A stretch of DNA of 36,213 nucleotides from Oscillospiraceae bacterium (GTDB lineage Bacteria; Bacillota; Clostridia; Oscillospirales; Ruminococcaceae). Where the stretch lies: contig JAFQIY010000019.1 in the NCBI GenBank assembly GCA_017415165.1, positions 1 to 36,213 on the forward strand, given 5' to 3'. How positions within the stretch are numbered: position 1 is the stretch's first letter; each line of letters starts with the position of its first letter. A model generated the notes under the pieces. The model ran no database searches. It had not been told where the DNA came from and saw only the letters and a list, made by a program, of their open reading frames with translations. Shown here one piece after another: positions 15,292 through 22,659 of the stretch. The translations under genes were made by a program, and so were the position numbers.

Positions 15292-15805
15292 CGTTTTCAC
15301 CGTTTTCTTCCAGATAAATTCCGTGGAGATAGTCATTCAGCAAATTCCAGCCGATGCTGTCGTAACGTAAAATCTGCTGTGCATATTTGAGAGGAAACCA
15401 CTCAGCCTTGTCAACCTCAACGGACAATGCAAATTCGTCCTTCTTCACCTTGCAGATGTAGCCAAGCATAAGGTTGTCCTTCTTCTCATAGTAGTAGCTG
15501 CCGATATATCTGTAGGAAACAACGTCCAGCCCGATTTCCTCCTTGACCTCACGGACAACGGTAGTTTCGGGTGTTTCGCCCTGCTTGATGTAGCCTGCAA
15601 CGTTGATGTAATTGTTGGAAACATAGTCCTGCTGAATGAGAGCGATTTCCTTGTTGTCCTCGGTAACGCAGAGACAGATTACGCAAGCGTAGGAAAAGGG
15701 AAAGAAAGGTCTTTTGCAGCTTCCGCAGTAGGGGATTGCACCCTCGTCGCCGCATACCTTTGGGAAAAGCTTTTCGCCGCACTGTGGGCAGTAGGAAAAG
15801 TTCAT
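15284..15805 (-). CDS. NUDIX hydrolase with N-terminal zinc ribbon (NudC-like)
   Basis: This 173-residue enzyme begins with a four-cysteine zinc ribbon (C6, C9, C27, C30) and then a NUDIX domain. The catalytic box GYIKQGETPETTVVREVKEE (71-90), ending in IGL, fits the G-x5-E-x7-REUXEEXGU consensus perfectly. It would cleave a nucleoside diphosphate linked to another moiety; zinc-ribbon forms like this often act on NAD(H) or NAD-capped RNA. It is shorter than E. coli NudC, so that activity is only a guess. The start lies 12 bases after aroQ. Confidence 0.88.
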   Translation of the reverse strand: MNFSYCPQCGEKLFPKVCGDEGAIPYCGSCKRPFFPFSYACVICLCVTEDNKEIALIQQDYVSNNYINVAGYIKQGETPETTVVREVKEEIGLDVVSYRYIGSYYYEKKDNLMLGYICKVKKDEFALSVEVDKAEWFPLKYAQQILRYDSIGWNLLNDYLHGIYLEENGENDV

Positions 15806-15817
15806 AGGAGTCCTCCG

Positions 15818-16258
15818 TTAGTTGTTGGTTTTGTAAGCAAGTGCCTGAAGTGCAAGGAGATAGCCGTCCTTGCCGAAGCCGAAAAGGCTTCCCGAGCAAA
15901 CGGGAGCGATAACGGAATTGTGGCGGAATTCCTCGCGGGCACAGATGTTGGAAATGTGCACCTCGATTACAGGAATTTTAATTGCCGAAATAGCGTCACG
16001 GATTGCGTAGCTGTAATGTGTGTACGCACCAGCGTTGAGAATTACGCCGCACTTGTCAAGGCGTGCCGCATGAAGCTTGTCAATGATTTCGCCCTCGTGG
16101 TTGGACTGAAAGCACTCACAGTCATCAAAGCCAAGCTCAGAAGCCTTTGCCCTGATTTCAGCACATATGCTTTCGTATGTATCGGAGCCGTATGTGCCGG
16201 GCTCACGCTCGCCTAAAAGGTTGAGGTTTGGACCGTTTATTATCAGTATGTTTTTCAT
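15818..16258 (-). CDS. aroQ: Type II 3-dehydroquinate dehydratase
   Basis: AroQ dehydrates 3-dehydroquinate to 3-dehydroshikimate, the third step of the shikimate pathway to aromatic amino acids. The 146 residues carry NGPNLNLLGEREPGTYG (8-24) with the catalytic Arg18 and Tyr23, QSNHEGEIID (51-60), LNAGAYTHYSYAIRDA (74-89) and EVHISN (99-104) with the catalytic His101, then Arg112. It is full length for the dodecameric type II enzyme. GAAAGGACG lies about nine bases before the start. No other shikimate genes are nearby. Confidence 0.96.
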   Translation of the reverse strand: MKNILIINGPNLNLLGEREPGTYGSDTYESICAEIRAKASELGFDDCECFQSNHEGEIIDKLHAARLDKCGVILNAGAYTHYSYAIRDAISAIKIPVIEVHISNICAREEFRHNSVIAPVCSGSLFGFGKDGYLLALQALAYKTNN

Positions 16259-16294
16259 TTTGGGTACGTCCTTTCGGATTGGATTTATAAGTAT

Positions 16295-16323
16295 ATTTTA
16301 ATTCCAAAGGTCAAATCTGTCAA
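16295..16323 (-). promoter_or_regulatory. Possible promoter of the aroQ-NUDIX-GNAT group
   Basis: On the minus strand TTGACA (16318-16323) and TAAAAT (16295-16300) are 17 bases apart, 37 bases before aroQ. The -35 box falls inside the end of the lipoprotein gene, in a segment duplicated in the paralogous lipoprotein, so the match may be coincidental. Confidence 0.4.
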
Positions 16324-17365
16324 CTCTCCAGCCATCATTGGTTTTTGTCATTCGGTAGTTAAGGGTTTCAAACCATATGAAGTAGGGGCTGTCTTCGTGT
16401 GCGTGGGTGACAATGTTTTGAAACAGCACTTCGTTCTCATCTGAATAAACAGGAAGGAAGCAGTGATCGCAATAACTTATGTCACTTTCTCGCCCTCCGT
16501 CGATATTACGGAGATTTCCATTTTCATCAATGTATTCTGCCGAAAGTTCATTTGCGTATTCTTCGGTGAAAACCTCGTAAAGCATTGTAATGGAATTATC
16601 GGTAGTATGAGTATCGGTATATTCAGGAAGCATCCATTTATTAGTCCAAAAACGGTTCGTCATAACACCGTCGGCTTTTGAAAAAATTTCCTGCTGTTCT
16701 TCAGTAAGAAATGTTGGTGCGTATTCGCAGTTGTTGATAAAGAATTTTCTGCCGTACCCTTCAAGTCCGACATTTGCAACAGCGTTATAAATTCCCGACT
16801 CACAGGCTGAATAATCAAAATCCTCTGCTCTTAGTATGTAGTCGGTTTTGTGCATTGGCTCTACGGTTAAATTTATATCAAGGAAAAGTGAGCCGTCCGT
16901 GAAGCTGACAAGTGTATCTTTGGCATCGTTGACAATGTTTATGCTGTCAATTGTGACAGGTTCATTTGTATAGTTGGAGAAAACAAAAATAAGCTCTTTT
17001 GTATACAGCCATTCGCCGTCATAGTGAAAATCACGCAAAACCTCAGTATCGCGACATTCCCAATTGTCAACCCAGCTTGCTTCGTCACGCTGACAAATGC
17101 TTGGCTGAACAAAAAATACAAGTCCGTCTTCGGGGTTGCGCCAGCTGTCTTCGGCTGCTTCTGTTGTTTCCTCTACAGTTTCTTCCGTAGTAATCTCCGT
17201 TGTTGTCACTGCCTCGGTAACAACACTTGCAGTTGTTGTTTCAGCAGATGCAGCTACCGTAGTAGTTGTTTCACTCACGCTTGTGTGCTGAACATTATTG
17301 TTTGCAGAACAAGCTGTGAGGCAGAGTATAGAAAGTGCAATTGCTAAAATTTTTCTGTTGAACAT
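16298..17365 (-). CDS. Secreted lipoprotein, tandem paralogue 2
   Basis: This 355-residue protein starts with a lipoprotein signal peptide (MFNRKILAIALSILCLTAC), with the lipidated Cys at 19. A low-complexity Thr/Glu/Val linker to about residue 75 would span the cell wall. The rest is a globular domain of unknown family, with EDGLVFFVQPSICQRDEASW near its start and GWRVDRFDLWN at the end. It is a shortened paralogue of the gene 12 bases upstream; a segment of about 25 residues before the PTFLTEEQQ motif is missing relative to it. Its stop-proximal DNA is identical to the other copy. Likely surface-exposed; function unknown. Confidence 0.8.
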   Translation of the reverse strand: MFNRKILAIALSILCLTACSANNNVQHTSVSETTTTVAASAETTTASVVTEAVTTTEITTEETVEETTEAAEDSWRNPEDGLVFFVQPSICQRDEASWVDNWECRDTEVLRDFHYDGEWLYTKELIFVFSNYTNEPVTIDSINIVNDAKDTLVSFTDGSLFLDINLTVEPMHKTDYILRAEDFDYSACESGIYNAVANVGLEGYGRKFFINNCEYAPTFLTEEQQEIFSKADGVMTNRFWTNKWMLPEYTDTHTTDNSITMLYEVFTEEYANELSAEYIDENGNLRNIDGGRESDISYCDHCFLPVYSDENEVLFQNIVTHAHEDSPYFIWFETLNYRMTKTNDGWRVDRFDLWN

Positions 17366-17377
17366 AATGCCGCCCCC

Positions 17378-18523
17378 TTAATTCCAAAGGTCAAATCTGT
17401 CAACTCTCCAGCCGTTTTCGGTGTTGACCATAACATAGCGGAAGTCATCTTCAAAGCTTACCTCATAGGGGTTGTCGTTGTGGCAATATGTAACAACAGC
17501 CTTGAATTCAACCCTGTTTTCGTCAGCGGAAATCGGGAAGAAGCAATGGTCGAAATAATTTATGTTTGCACCTTTATCAGCATCATAGATTATAAACTGT
17601 CCGTTTTCATCAATGTAATCGTGGTCTGTTACAAGTTTATTTGCATATTCCTCAGTGAAAATTCCGTAGAGCATAGCCATAAAATCTTCGGTAGTGTGTG
17701 TGTTGACATATTCCTCAGGTATATTGTGTCCGCACCAAAACCAGTCCCACATAGTACCGTGAGCTTTTGCAAAGATTTTTTGCTGTTCCTCGGTGAGAAA
17801 ATCGGGAGCATATACGGTATATTCACGATGAAGGAGTTCGTCGGTTTCTTCATCATAGAAAATGTTATTTTCAGAAATATGCGTTTCAGAATACACACCG
17901 CAGTTGTTGATGAAAAACTCTCTTGTACTTACTTCATCCCCGACGTTTATGTGTGCAATATATCTCCCCGACTCGCAAGCGGAGTAGTTGAAAATCTCGG
18001 AGCGGAGCAGGTAATCGGTTTTGTGCCCAGGCTGTACCGTGAAATTAATTCCAAGGCTGTCGGAACCGTTGGTGAAGGTCATATCTTCGCCTGTTTGAGT
18101 ATTGTAAATTTCTATGCTGTCGATTGTAACGGGAACTTCGTTATAGTTGGAAAATACGAAAACAAGCTCCTTGGTGTAGTTCCACTCGTCCTCGTAGTGA
18201 TATTCGTGCTTTACAGCCGTGTCACGGGGAGTCCAGTCGTCATAGTAGCTGTCCTCGTCAAGCTGGCTTATGCTCGGCTGAATAAAGAAAACAAGACCCT
18301 GTTCGGGATTTGCATATGGATTGCTGATAACGGTTGCTTCGGTTTGGATTTCCTCAACAATATCCTCTTCAATGGGACTTTCTGTTGCCGCAATGGTTTT
18401 TGCTGTTGTTTCCGCAACAGTAGCTGTTTCGCTCACGCTTGCTTGCTGAATATCGTTATCACTTGCACACCCCGTAAGACAAAGCATAGAAAGTGCGATT
18501 GCTAAAAATTTTCTGTTAAACAT
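17378..18523 (-). CDS. Secreted lipoprotein, tandem paralogue 1
   Basis: This 381-residue protein has the same plan as the next gene: signal peptide with lipobox LTGC (Cys19), an acidic Thr/Ala linker, and a domain beginning EQGLVFFIQPSISQLDEDSY. Central motifs are RSEIFNYSACESGRY, REFFINNCG and PDFLTEEQQKIFAKAHG, and it ends in GWRVDRFDLWN. Shared motifs throughout show a tandem duplication, recent at the 3' end, where about 35 bases are identical between the copies. The domain resembles no family I can name. The N-terminal half of the domain may be an immunoglobulin-like fold, as in DUF4352-type lipoproteins, but this is speculation. Confidence 0.8.
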   Translation of the reverse strand: MFNRKFLAIALSMLCLTGCASDNDIQQASVSETATVAETTAKTIAATESPIEEDIVEEIQTEATVISNPYANPEQGLVFFIQPSISQLDEDSYYDDWTPRDTAVKHEYHYEDEWNYTKELVFVFSNYNEVPVTIDSIEIYNTQTGEDMTFTNGSDSLGINFTVQPGHKTDYLLRSEIFNYSACESGRYIAHINVGDEVSTREFFINNCGVYSETHISENNIFYDEETDELLHREYTVYAPDFLTEEQQKIFAKAHGTMWDWFWCGHNIPEEYVNTHTTEDFMAMLYGIFTEEYANKLVTDHDYIDENGQFIIYDADKGANINYFDHCFFPISADENRVEFKAVVTYCHNDNPYEVSFEDDFRYVMVNTENGWRVDRFDLWN

Positions 18524-18553
18524 AAAGACATCTCCCCAGTGTAGTATACCTAA

Positions 18554-18582
18554 ATTATACCAAGCAATTGTACCAAAGGCAA
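18554..18582 (-). promoter_or_regulatory. Promoter of the lipoprotein pair
   Basis: On the minus strand TTGCCT (18577-18582) and a perfect TATAAT (18554-18559) are 17 bases apart and 31 bases before the first lipoprotein start. The GGGGAG ribosome binding site follows. Confidence 0.6.
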
Positions 18583-18611
18583 TTACAGCGGAATGTCAAT
18601 ATGGTTACAAT

Positions 18612-19466
18612 TTATTTCAGGCTTTCGTAGTATTTCTTCATCGCCTGTGCGTCCTCGGTCTGAGTGCCCGCACTCTCGCAGACGAAAATCGGGGAGAGAT
18701 TTCTCTCGTAAACAAGCTCCATAAGCGGCTCAAACTGAGGACCGTAAACCGTGTCCTCAAAGGTAAGATGCTTCTTTTCGCCGCCCTTTGTGGTGTACTC
18801 AATTTTGGAGAAGTGGGAGTGGAAAATCTTCGCACGGTCAGCGCCAAGCTCATTTTCAATGGTATCAAGGATTGCGGCATATTCAGCCTTGCCCTTGATT
18901 TCGCCGAAGGTGCGTGCGTTGAGGTGTCCGAAATCAATGCAGGGGATAAAGGTATCGTCAACCTTGCAGATTTCCATTACCTCACGCAAATCGCCAAGCT
19001 GATTGATTTTGCCCATTGTTTCGGGACAGCAGTGAATGTGTCCAAGTCCCTCAGCGACAAGTGCTTCACGGGCTTTTTTCATTGTAGCCTTTGCAAGCTC
19101 CAACGCTTCCTCACGGGTCATTTTTGAGCAGGAGCCACTGTGGATAACAATTCTGCTGCCGCCCATAGCGTTTACCGCCGCCGCTGACTGCAAAATGTAG
19201 TTGATAGAGTTGTCACGCTTTTCCTCCTCAACGCTTGAAAGGGAGATAAAATATGGTGCGTGAACGGAAACGGTGATGTTCTTTTCAGCAAGTGCAGCAC
19301 CGATTTCCCGTGCTGCCTGTTCGCCTACACGGACGCCCTGTCCGCACTGATATTCAAAGTGGTCAAGTCCGAATTTTTCAAGGTATTCGCCAAGCTGAAC
19401 GGACTTCTTGTAGCCCATTGTCTTGAAGCTTTCAGCTGTGCCTGCGGGTCCGAATTTTGCGGTCAT
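18612..19466 (-). CDS. Endonuclease IV-like TIM-barrel protein
   Basis: This 284-residue protein belongs to the AP endonuclease 2 (xylose isomerase-like TIM barrel) superfamily. Most of the metal ligands of endonuclease IV have counterparts: H69 (VSVHAPY), H109 (IVIHSGS), E149 (CCPETMG), D178 and H181 (IDFGHLNA), H216 (FHSHFS) and E264 (VCESAG). The D-x-H pair of the E. coli enzyme is replaced by KKH around residue 233, so one ligand appears lost. It may cut DNA at abasic sites or act on another substrate. The ATG is preferred over an upstream TTG that abuts the AAAGGA ribosome binding site. Family is firm; activity is likely but not certain. Confidence 0.82.
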   Translation of the reverse strand: MTAKFGPAGTAESFKTMGYKKSVQLGEYLEKFGLDHFEYQCGQGVRVGEQAAREIGAALAEKNITVSVHAPYFISLSSVEEEKRDNSINYILQSAAAVNAMGGSRIVIHSGSCSKMTREEALELAKATMKKAREALVAEGLGHIHCCPETMGKINQLGDLREVMEICKVDDTFIPCIDFGHLNARTFGEIKGKAEYAAILDTIENELGADRAKIFHSHFSKIEYTTKGGEKKHLTFEDTVYGPQFEPLMELVYERNLSPIFVCESAGTQTEDAQAMKKYYESLK

Positions 19467-19490
19467 AATTTTCAATCCTTTCAAACAAAT

Positions 19491-20579
19491 TTATTTTTCC
19501 CAGTAATATACAACCTTTGAAAAGTCCCTGTTTCTCAAATCCTCCATAGATATAAGAAAACAGCAGCTACTTAATCCGTTTATGCAGCCATTCAAATCAG
19601 TACTGTCAAGTCTTAACAGCACCTCATCATATGAACGCAGTTCAGAATTTGTTTCACGAGGGTCTTTTTTGAAGGACGGATATCCTCCTACTGCCGTACA
19701 TTTTTGTGAAAAAGAGTTATAAATAGTGTCTTTAAGCGTTTCGGGCAGGTCAATCATAGATTTTGTCTTTTTGGGACAGAACTTGTAAAGCTTTGCAAAT
19801 TCAAGCAATAGTTTTTCAAATCTGTAGTCGCCAAGCTTCAATGTGTCCGTTCTTACCTCGGATGAAGTAAGGGCGGTTTCTTTTATTATCGGAAAAGTCC
19901 CGAAAGGCTGTTCCTCAATAGCAGGCATTTCATTTTCTGACAGCAGATTTTCTCTGTCAGCTATTGTATCATAATAAACAATTCTGAAATTTTCCTGCTC
20001 TGCGAGATTTTTTGTGTTCATACCGAACTTGAAATCGTCTTTGCAGAAAAATTGAAGAATTCCGTTCGGGTAATATTGCAGATGTGGAAATTCATCAAAG
20101 TTAAGCTGTGCAAGAAGCCGCAAGGGCTTTCCGTCCCTGCCGCAGGGATATTCAGCGTCCTTTGGCATATACGGTACGCCGCCAAGCTTTGTTGAATATA
20201 TATCGGAAGTCTTTTCTGATGGGGTTAACCCGAAATAATATTTTGAGTAAAATTTTCTTTTCAGAAAGCTGTCAAAAAGCTCCTCAACGGATTTCGGCTT
20301 ATCAAACTCGTCCGATTCCTTGGGTTGTTGTTTCTGAAATTTGATATTGGAGAGGTCAAAGGGGTTGTTGATAACGCCTTGTTTAATTTTATTATGTCTG
20401 CGTTTTGCAAATATAATGCCTGCTGCGGTGAGAAGAATTCCTATTATTATATTGAATGAAAATTCTTCAAATACAAGCACTGTAATCAAGCCTGACCAGA
20501 AAAATATAAAAGCGAGTGCAAAACAGAAAATGCTTATTCCAAACAAATAATAAAGCAGTCTGATAATGTGTATAAACAT
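19491..20579 (-). CDS. DUF1963 (YwqG-like) protein with two N-terminal membrane segments
   Basis: This 362-residue protein has two hydrophobic helices in the first 60 residues, then a basic linker and a DUF1963 domain. Typical motifs are TKLGGVPYMPKDAEYP, LRLLAQLNFDEFPHL and GILQFFCKDD, then VGGYPSFKKDPRE near the end and a closing DFSKVVYYWE. DUF1963 proteins are of unknown biochemistry; genomic surveys place them among immunity-like proteins of polymorphic toxin systems. The ATG at 20579 has GGAG seven bases upstream; a GTG two codons earlier is too close to that site. A soluble paralogue is encoded two genes upstream. Confidence 0.85.
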   Translation of the reverse strand: MFIHIIRLLYYLFGISIFCFALAFIFFWSGLITVLVFEEFSFNIIIGILLTAAGIIFAKRRHNKIKQGVINNPFDLSNIKFQKQQPKESDEFDKPKSVEELFDSFLKRKFYSKYYFGLTPSEKTSDIYSTKLGGVPYMPKDAEYPCGRDGKPLRLLAQLNFDEFPHLQYYPNGILQFFCKDDFKFGMNTKNLAEQENFRIVYYDTIADRENLLSENEMPAIEEQPFGTFPIIKETALTSSEVRTDTLKLGDYRFEKLLLEFAKLYKFCPKKTKSMIDLPETLKDTIYNSFSQKCTAVGGYPSFKKDPRETNSELRSYDEVLLRLDSTDLNGCINGLSSCCFLISMEDLRNRDFSKVVYYWEK

Positions 20580-20606
20580 ATGCACTCTCCTGTGTTAGCA
20601 ATTTAG

Positions 20607-21143
20607 CTATTGGACTTCTGCTGAGCAGGTCAATTCAACGAATTTTCTCTCGGTCAAATCAAACTCCCAGTGCTTGTCGGGAAACCAGCGGTTCATATGG
20701 TCAGTGTGTTCCCTGATAAGCTGTGCGGAGTATTCCTGCCCGAGAATTTCGTGGATTTTGTTTATCCTGTATTCAAAGTGGAATTTGCGTGAGTCGTACT
20801 TGGTATGATAAGTCCATTCTGTGGTAAGCTTTGCACGGTTTTGCAGTTCCGTCTGCGTGCCGAAACCGAAAAGAATTTCCTTCAGCAGGTAAAACCGCAT
20901 ATCTGCCTTACTTCCGAGAAAACGGATTTCGTTGCAGCCTCTCTCGGTGTAAACGTCATAGTAGCCGAATTCCTTGCAGTAGCCCCTGTTGTTCTCGAAA
21001 TTATATGGCTTCACCCGTGGGTCAACGTATTGTTTCGGAACACCTGCCCTTGCGCAGTCCTCGTAAATCTGCTTCACAAGGCTGTTCCACTCGGCAAGCT
21101 CTTCGGCGGTCATATTGTAGGTTGCAAGCTGATTTTGGTTCAT
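20607..21143 (-). CDS. Hypothetical protein, Imm63-like immunity protein candidate
   Basis: This 178-residue soluble protein sits between two DUF1963 genes, 12 bases after the first. I recognise parts that resemble the Imm63 family of polymorphic-toxin immunity proteins: VYTERGCNEIR (about 65-75), LLKEILFGFG and the acidic-basic KYDSRKFHFEYRINKIHEIL stretch that fits the family's conserved D-R-F segment. The match is by memory and is not strong. The ATG is preferred over a TTG four codons upstream because GGAG lies eight bases before it. No toxin gene is nearby. Confidence 0.5.
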   Translation of the reverse strand: MNQNQLATYNMTAEELAEWNSLVKQIYEDCARAGVPKQYVDPRVKPYNFENNRGYCKEFGYYDVYTERGCNEIRFLGSKADMRFYLLKEILFGFGTQTELQNRAKLTTEWTYHTKYDSRKFHFEYRINKIHEILGQEYSAQLIREHTDHMNRWFPDKHWEFDLTERKFVELTCSAEVQ

Positions 21144-21155
21144 AGTGTTCTCCAA

Positions 21156-22109
21156 TCAACAGCAGTCCCAATTATAAGCAACCTTTGAGAAATCAAGATT
21201 TTTCAGGTCATCAGGCTTGATGAAGAAATTTGCCACGCCCAAGTCACCCCACATAATATCGTCCCCTGTTTCTCGTTCGTAAAAGCTTGCACACTGGAAA
21301 AGCAGGACATCATAATCTGCAATTTCCTTTTTAAAGCCTCTTGGGTCATCTTGTGTAAAGAATGGGTAGCCGCCTATGCAGGAAAGTTCAAAGGGGCGCT
21401 GGTCGGCAACTTCTTCAAATACATCACCAAAGCCTGCGTCTTCCACATCAACATAGTCATTCATTTCCTTGCCACACACTTCTCCACAGTATTTCATAAC
21501 TGAGTCAAAAAAGCGGTAATCTTCAAACGTAATAGGGCACTCTGTTACCTTCGCTTCAAGAGTAAATTCTCCCTTGAATGGGAAAATCCCGTATTCATCG
21601 GAAAACTGAGGCAAATCCTCTGCGGTGATAAGCTGACTTTTGTCGGTAATAATATTTTCGTGGTATATAACACGGAAACCGTTCTGACTTATTGGATTTT
21701 CAAAATCCAAACCGTACATACTTTCTTCCTCATCATCTGAGCAGAAGAATTGCAGAATACCCTTTTCGGGGAAACCCTCTATATGAGGAAGCTGTTCAAA
21801 ATTAAGCTGTGCAAGAAGTCGAAGCGGTCTGCCTTCAAAAACGCCGCTTTTGCCCTTTGGGTATTCAAAATCTTTTGGCATATAAGGTGTACCGCCAAGC
21901 TTGCTTGCAAAAACACTTAGATTTTCAGCACGCTTCGGGTTAAGGCTGATAGTCGGCAGGGCAGGGTAATCACGGTCAATTTTTTTCAGCACGTCATTTA
22001 TATCGTATTCAGGTTTTGACTGTGTTTCAGAAATAGTTTCGGTATATGTGTTTTGAACAGCCTTGCTTCTGCTGCTGAGCATTTTTTTAAGTGTATCAAA
22101 TATTCCCAT
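21156..22109 (-). CDS. DUF1963 (YwqG-like) soluble protein
   Basis: This 317-residue protein shares the DUF1963 pattern with the gene at 19491-20579: SKLGGTPYMPKDFEYP, RPLRLLAQLNFEQLPHIEGF, ILQFFCSDDEE, IGGYPFFTQDDPRG and a terminal NLDFSKVAYNWD. It lacks the membrane helices and instead has a polar N-terminal segment of about 40 residues. The function is unknown. Two divergent copies flanking an Imm63-like gene suggest an immunity-type cluster, or repeated duplication of a housekeeping gene; the sequence cannot decide. GGAGATACGAT precedes the start. Confidence 0.85.
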   Translation of the reverse strand: MGIFDTLKKMLSSRSKAVQNTYTETISETQSKPEYDINDVLKKIDRDYPALPTISLNPKRAENLSVFASKLGGTPYMPKDFEYPKGKSGVFEGRPLRLLAQLNFEQLPHIEGFPEKGILQFFCSDDEEESMYGLDFENPISQNGFRVIYHENIITDKSQLITAEDLPQFSDEYGIFPFKGEFTLEAKVTECPITFEDYRFFDSVMKYCGEVCGKEMNDYVDVEDAGFGDVFEEVADQRPFELSCIGGYPFFTQDDPRGFKKEIADYDVLLFQCASFYERETGDDIMWGDLGVANFFIKPDDLKNLDFSKVAYNWDCC

Positions 22110-22120
22110 ATCGTATCTCC

Positions 22121-22615
22121 TTAAAATTTATCATACTCCTTAGGCAAAAGTGGCTTCTCAATAGCACGCTTCACCTTGAAGAAGGTACTATGCTCAAACT
22201 CAATAGGGTAAACAAAAATCGAACGTATACCCGCCATATTTGCGCCTAAAATATCGGTGAAAATCTGGTCGCCGACTGCACAGACCTGCTTCTTGCTTAT
22301 GCCAAGCTCAGCAATCGCACGCTTGAAGCCTTTCGGCAGCGGCTTTGCTCCGTTTGGGACAAAGTGCAGACCAAGCATTTCCGCAAAAGGCGTAACACGC
22401 TCAGCGGTGTTGTTGCTGACGATAAGAAGCTTTATTCCTGCCCTTTGCATATCGGCAATCCAGTCCAGCACGCCCTCGGCAGGTGCAGGGTTGTCGTGGG
22501 TGGTAAGGGTATTGTCAAGGTCAAGGACAAGCGCTTTTATATCACGCTGTTTCAGCGCTTCGGGAGTAATCTCCAGCACGGATTTCAGCGCATAGGTTGG
22601 TTTGAAAATTGCCAT
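22121..22615 (-). CDS. YqeG-family HAD-IIIA phosphatase
   Basis: This 164-residue protein is a haloacid-dehalogenase-type phosphatase of the YqeG family. Motif I is LVLDLDNTLT (29-38) with the nucleophile D33 and general acid D35 region, motif II is LLIVSNNT (63-70), motif III contains the lysine of AKPLPKGF (about 95-102), and motif IV is VGDQIFTDILGAN (113-125). In Bacillus the gene lies near aroE and yqeH; the physiological substrate is not settled, although family members dephosphorylate phosphatidylglycerophosphate in other organisms. It is preceded by typA, with the two starts and stops closely spaced on the same strand. Confidence 0.9.
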   Translation of the reverse strand: MAIFKPTYALKSVLEITPEALKQRDIKALVLDLDNTLTTHDNPAPAEGVLDWIADMQRAGIKLLIVSNNTAERVTPFAEMLGLHFVPNGAKPLPKGFKRAIAELGISKKQVCAVGDQIFTDILGANMAGIRSIFVYPIEFEHSTFFKVKRAIEKPLLPKEYDKF

Positions 22616-22659
22616 AACAACACCTCACATTAAATGTTTTATCGGAATTTAATTGCGAA

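Noticed and set aside
17480-18505. 341-residue + strand frame opposite the first lipoprotein gene
   Set aside because: Antisense shadow; the minus-strand frame has a signal peptide, promoter and ribosome binding site.
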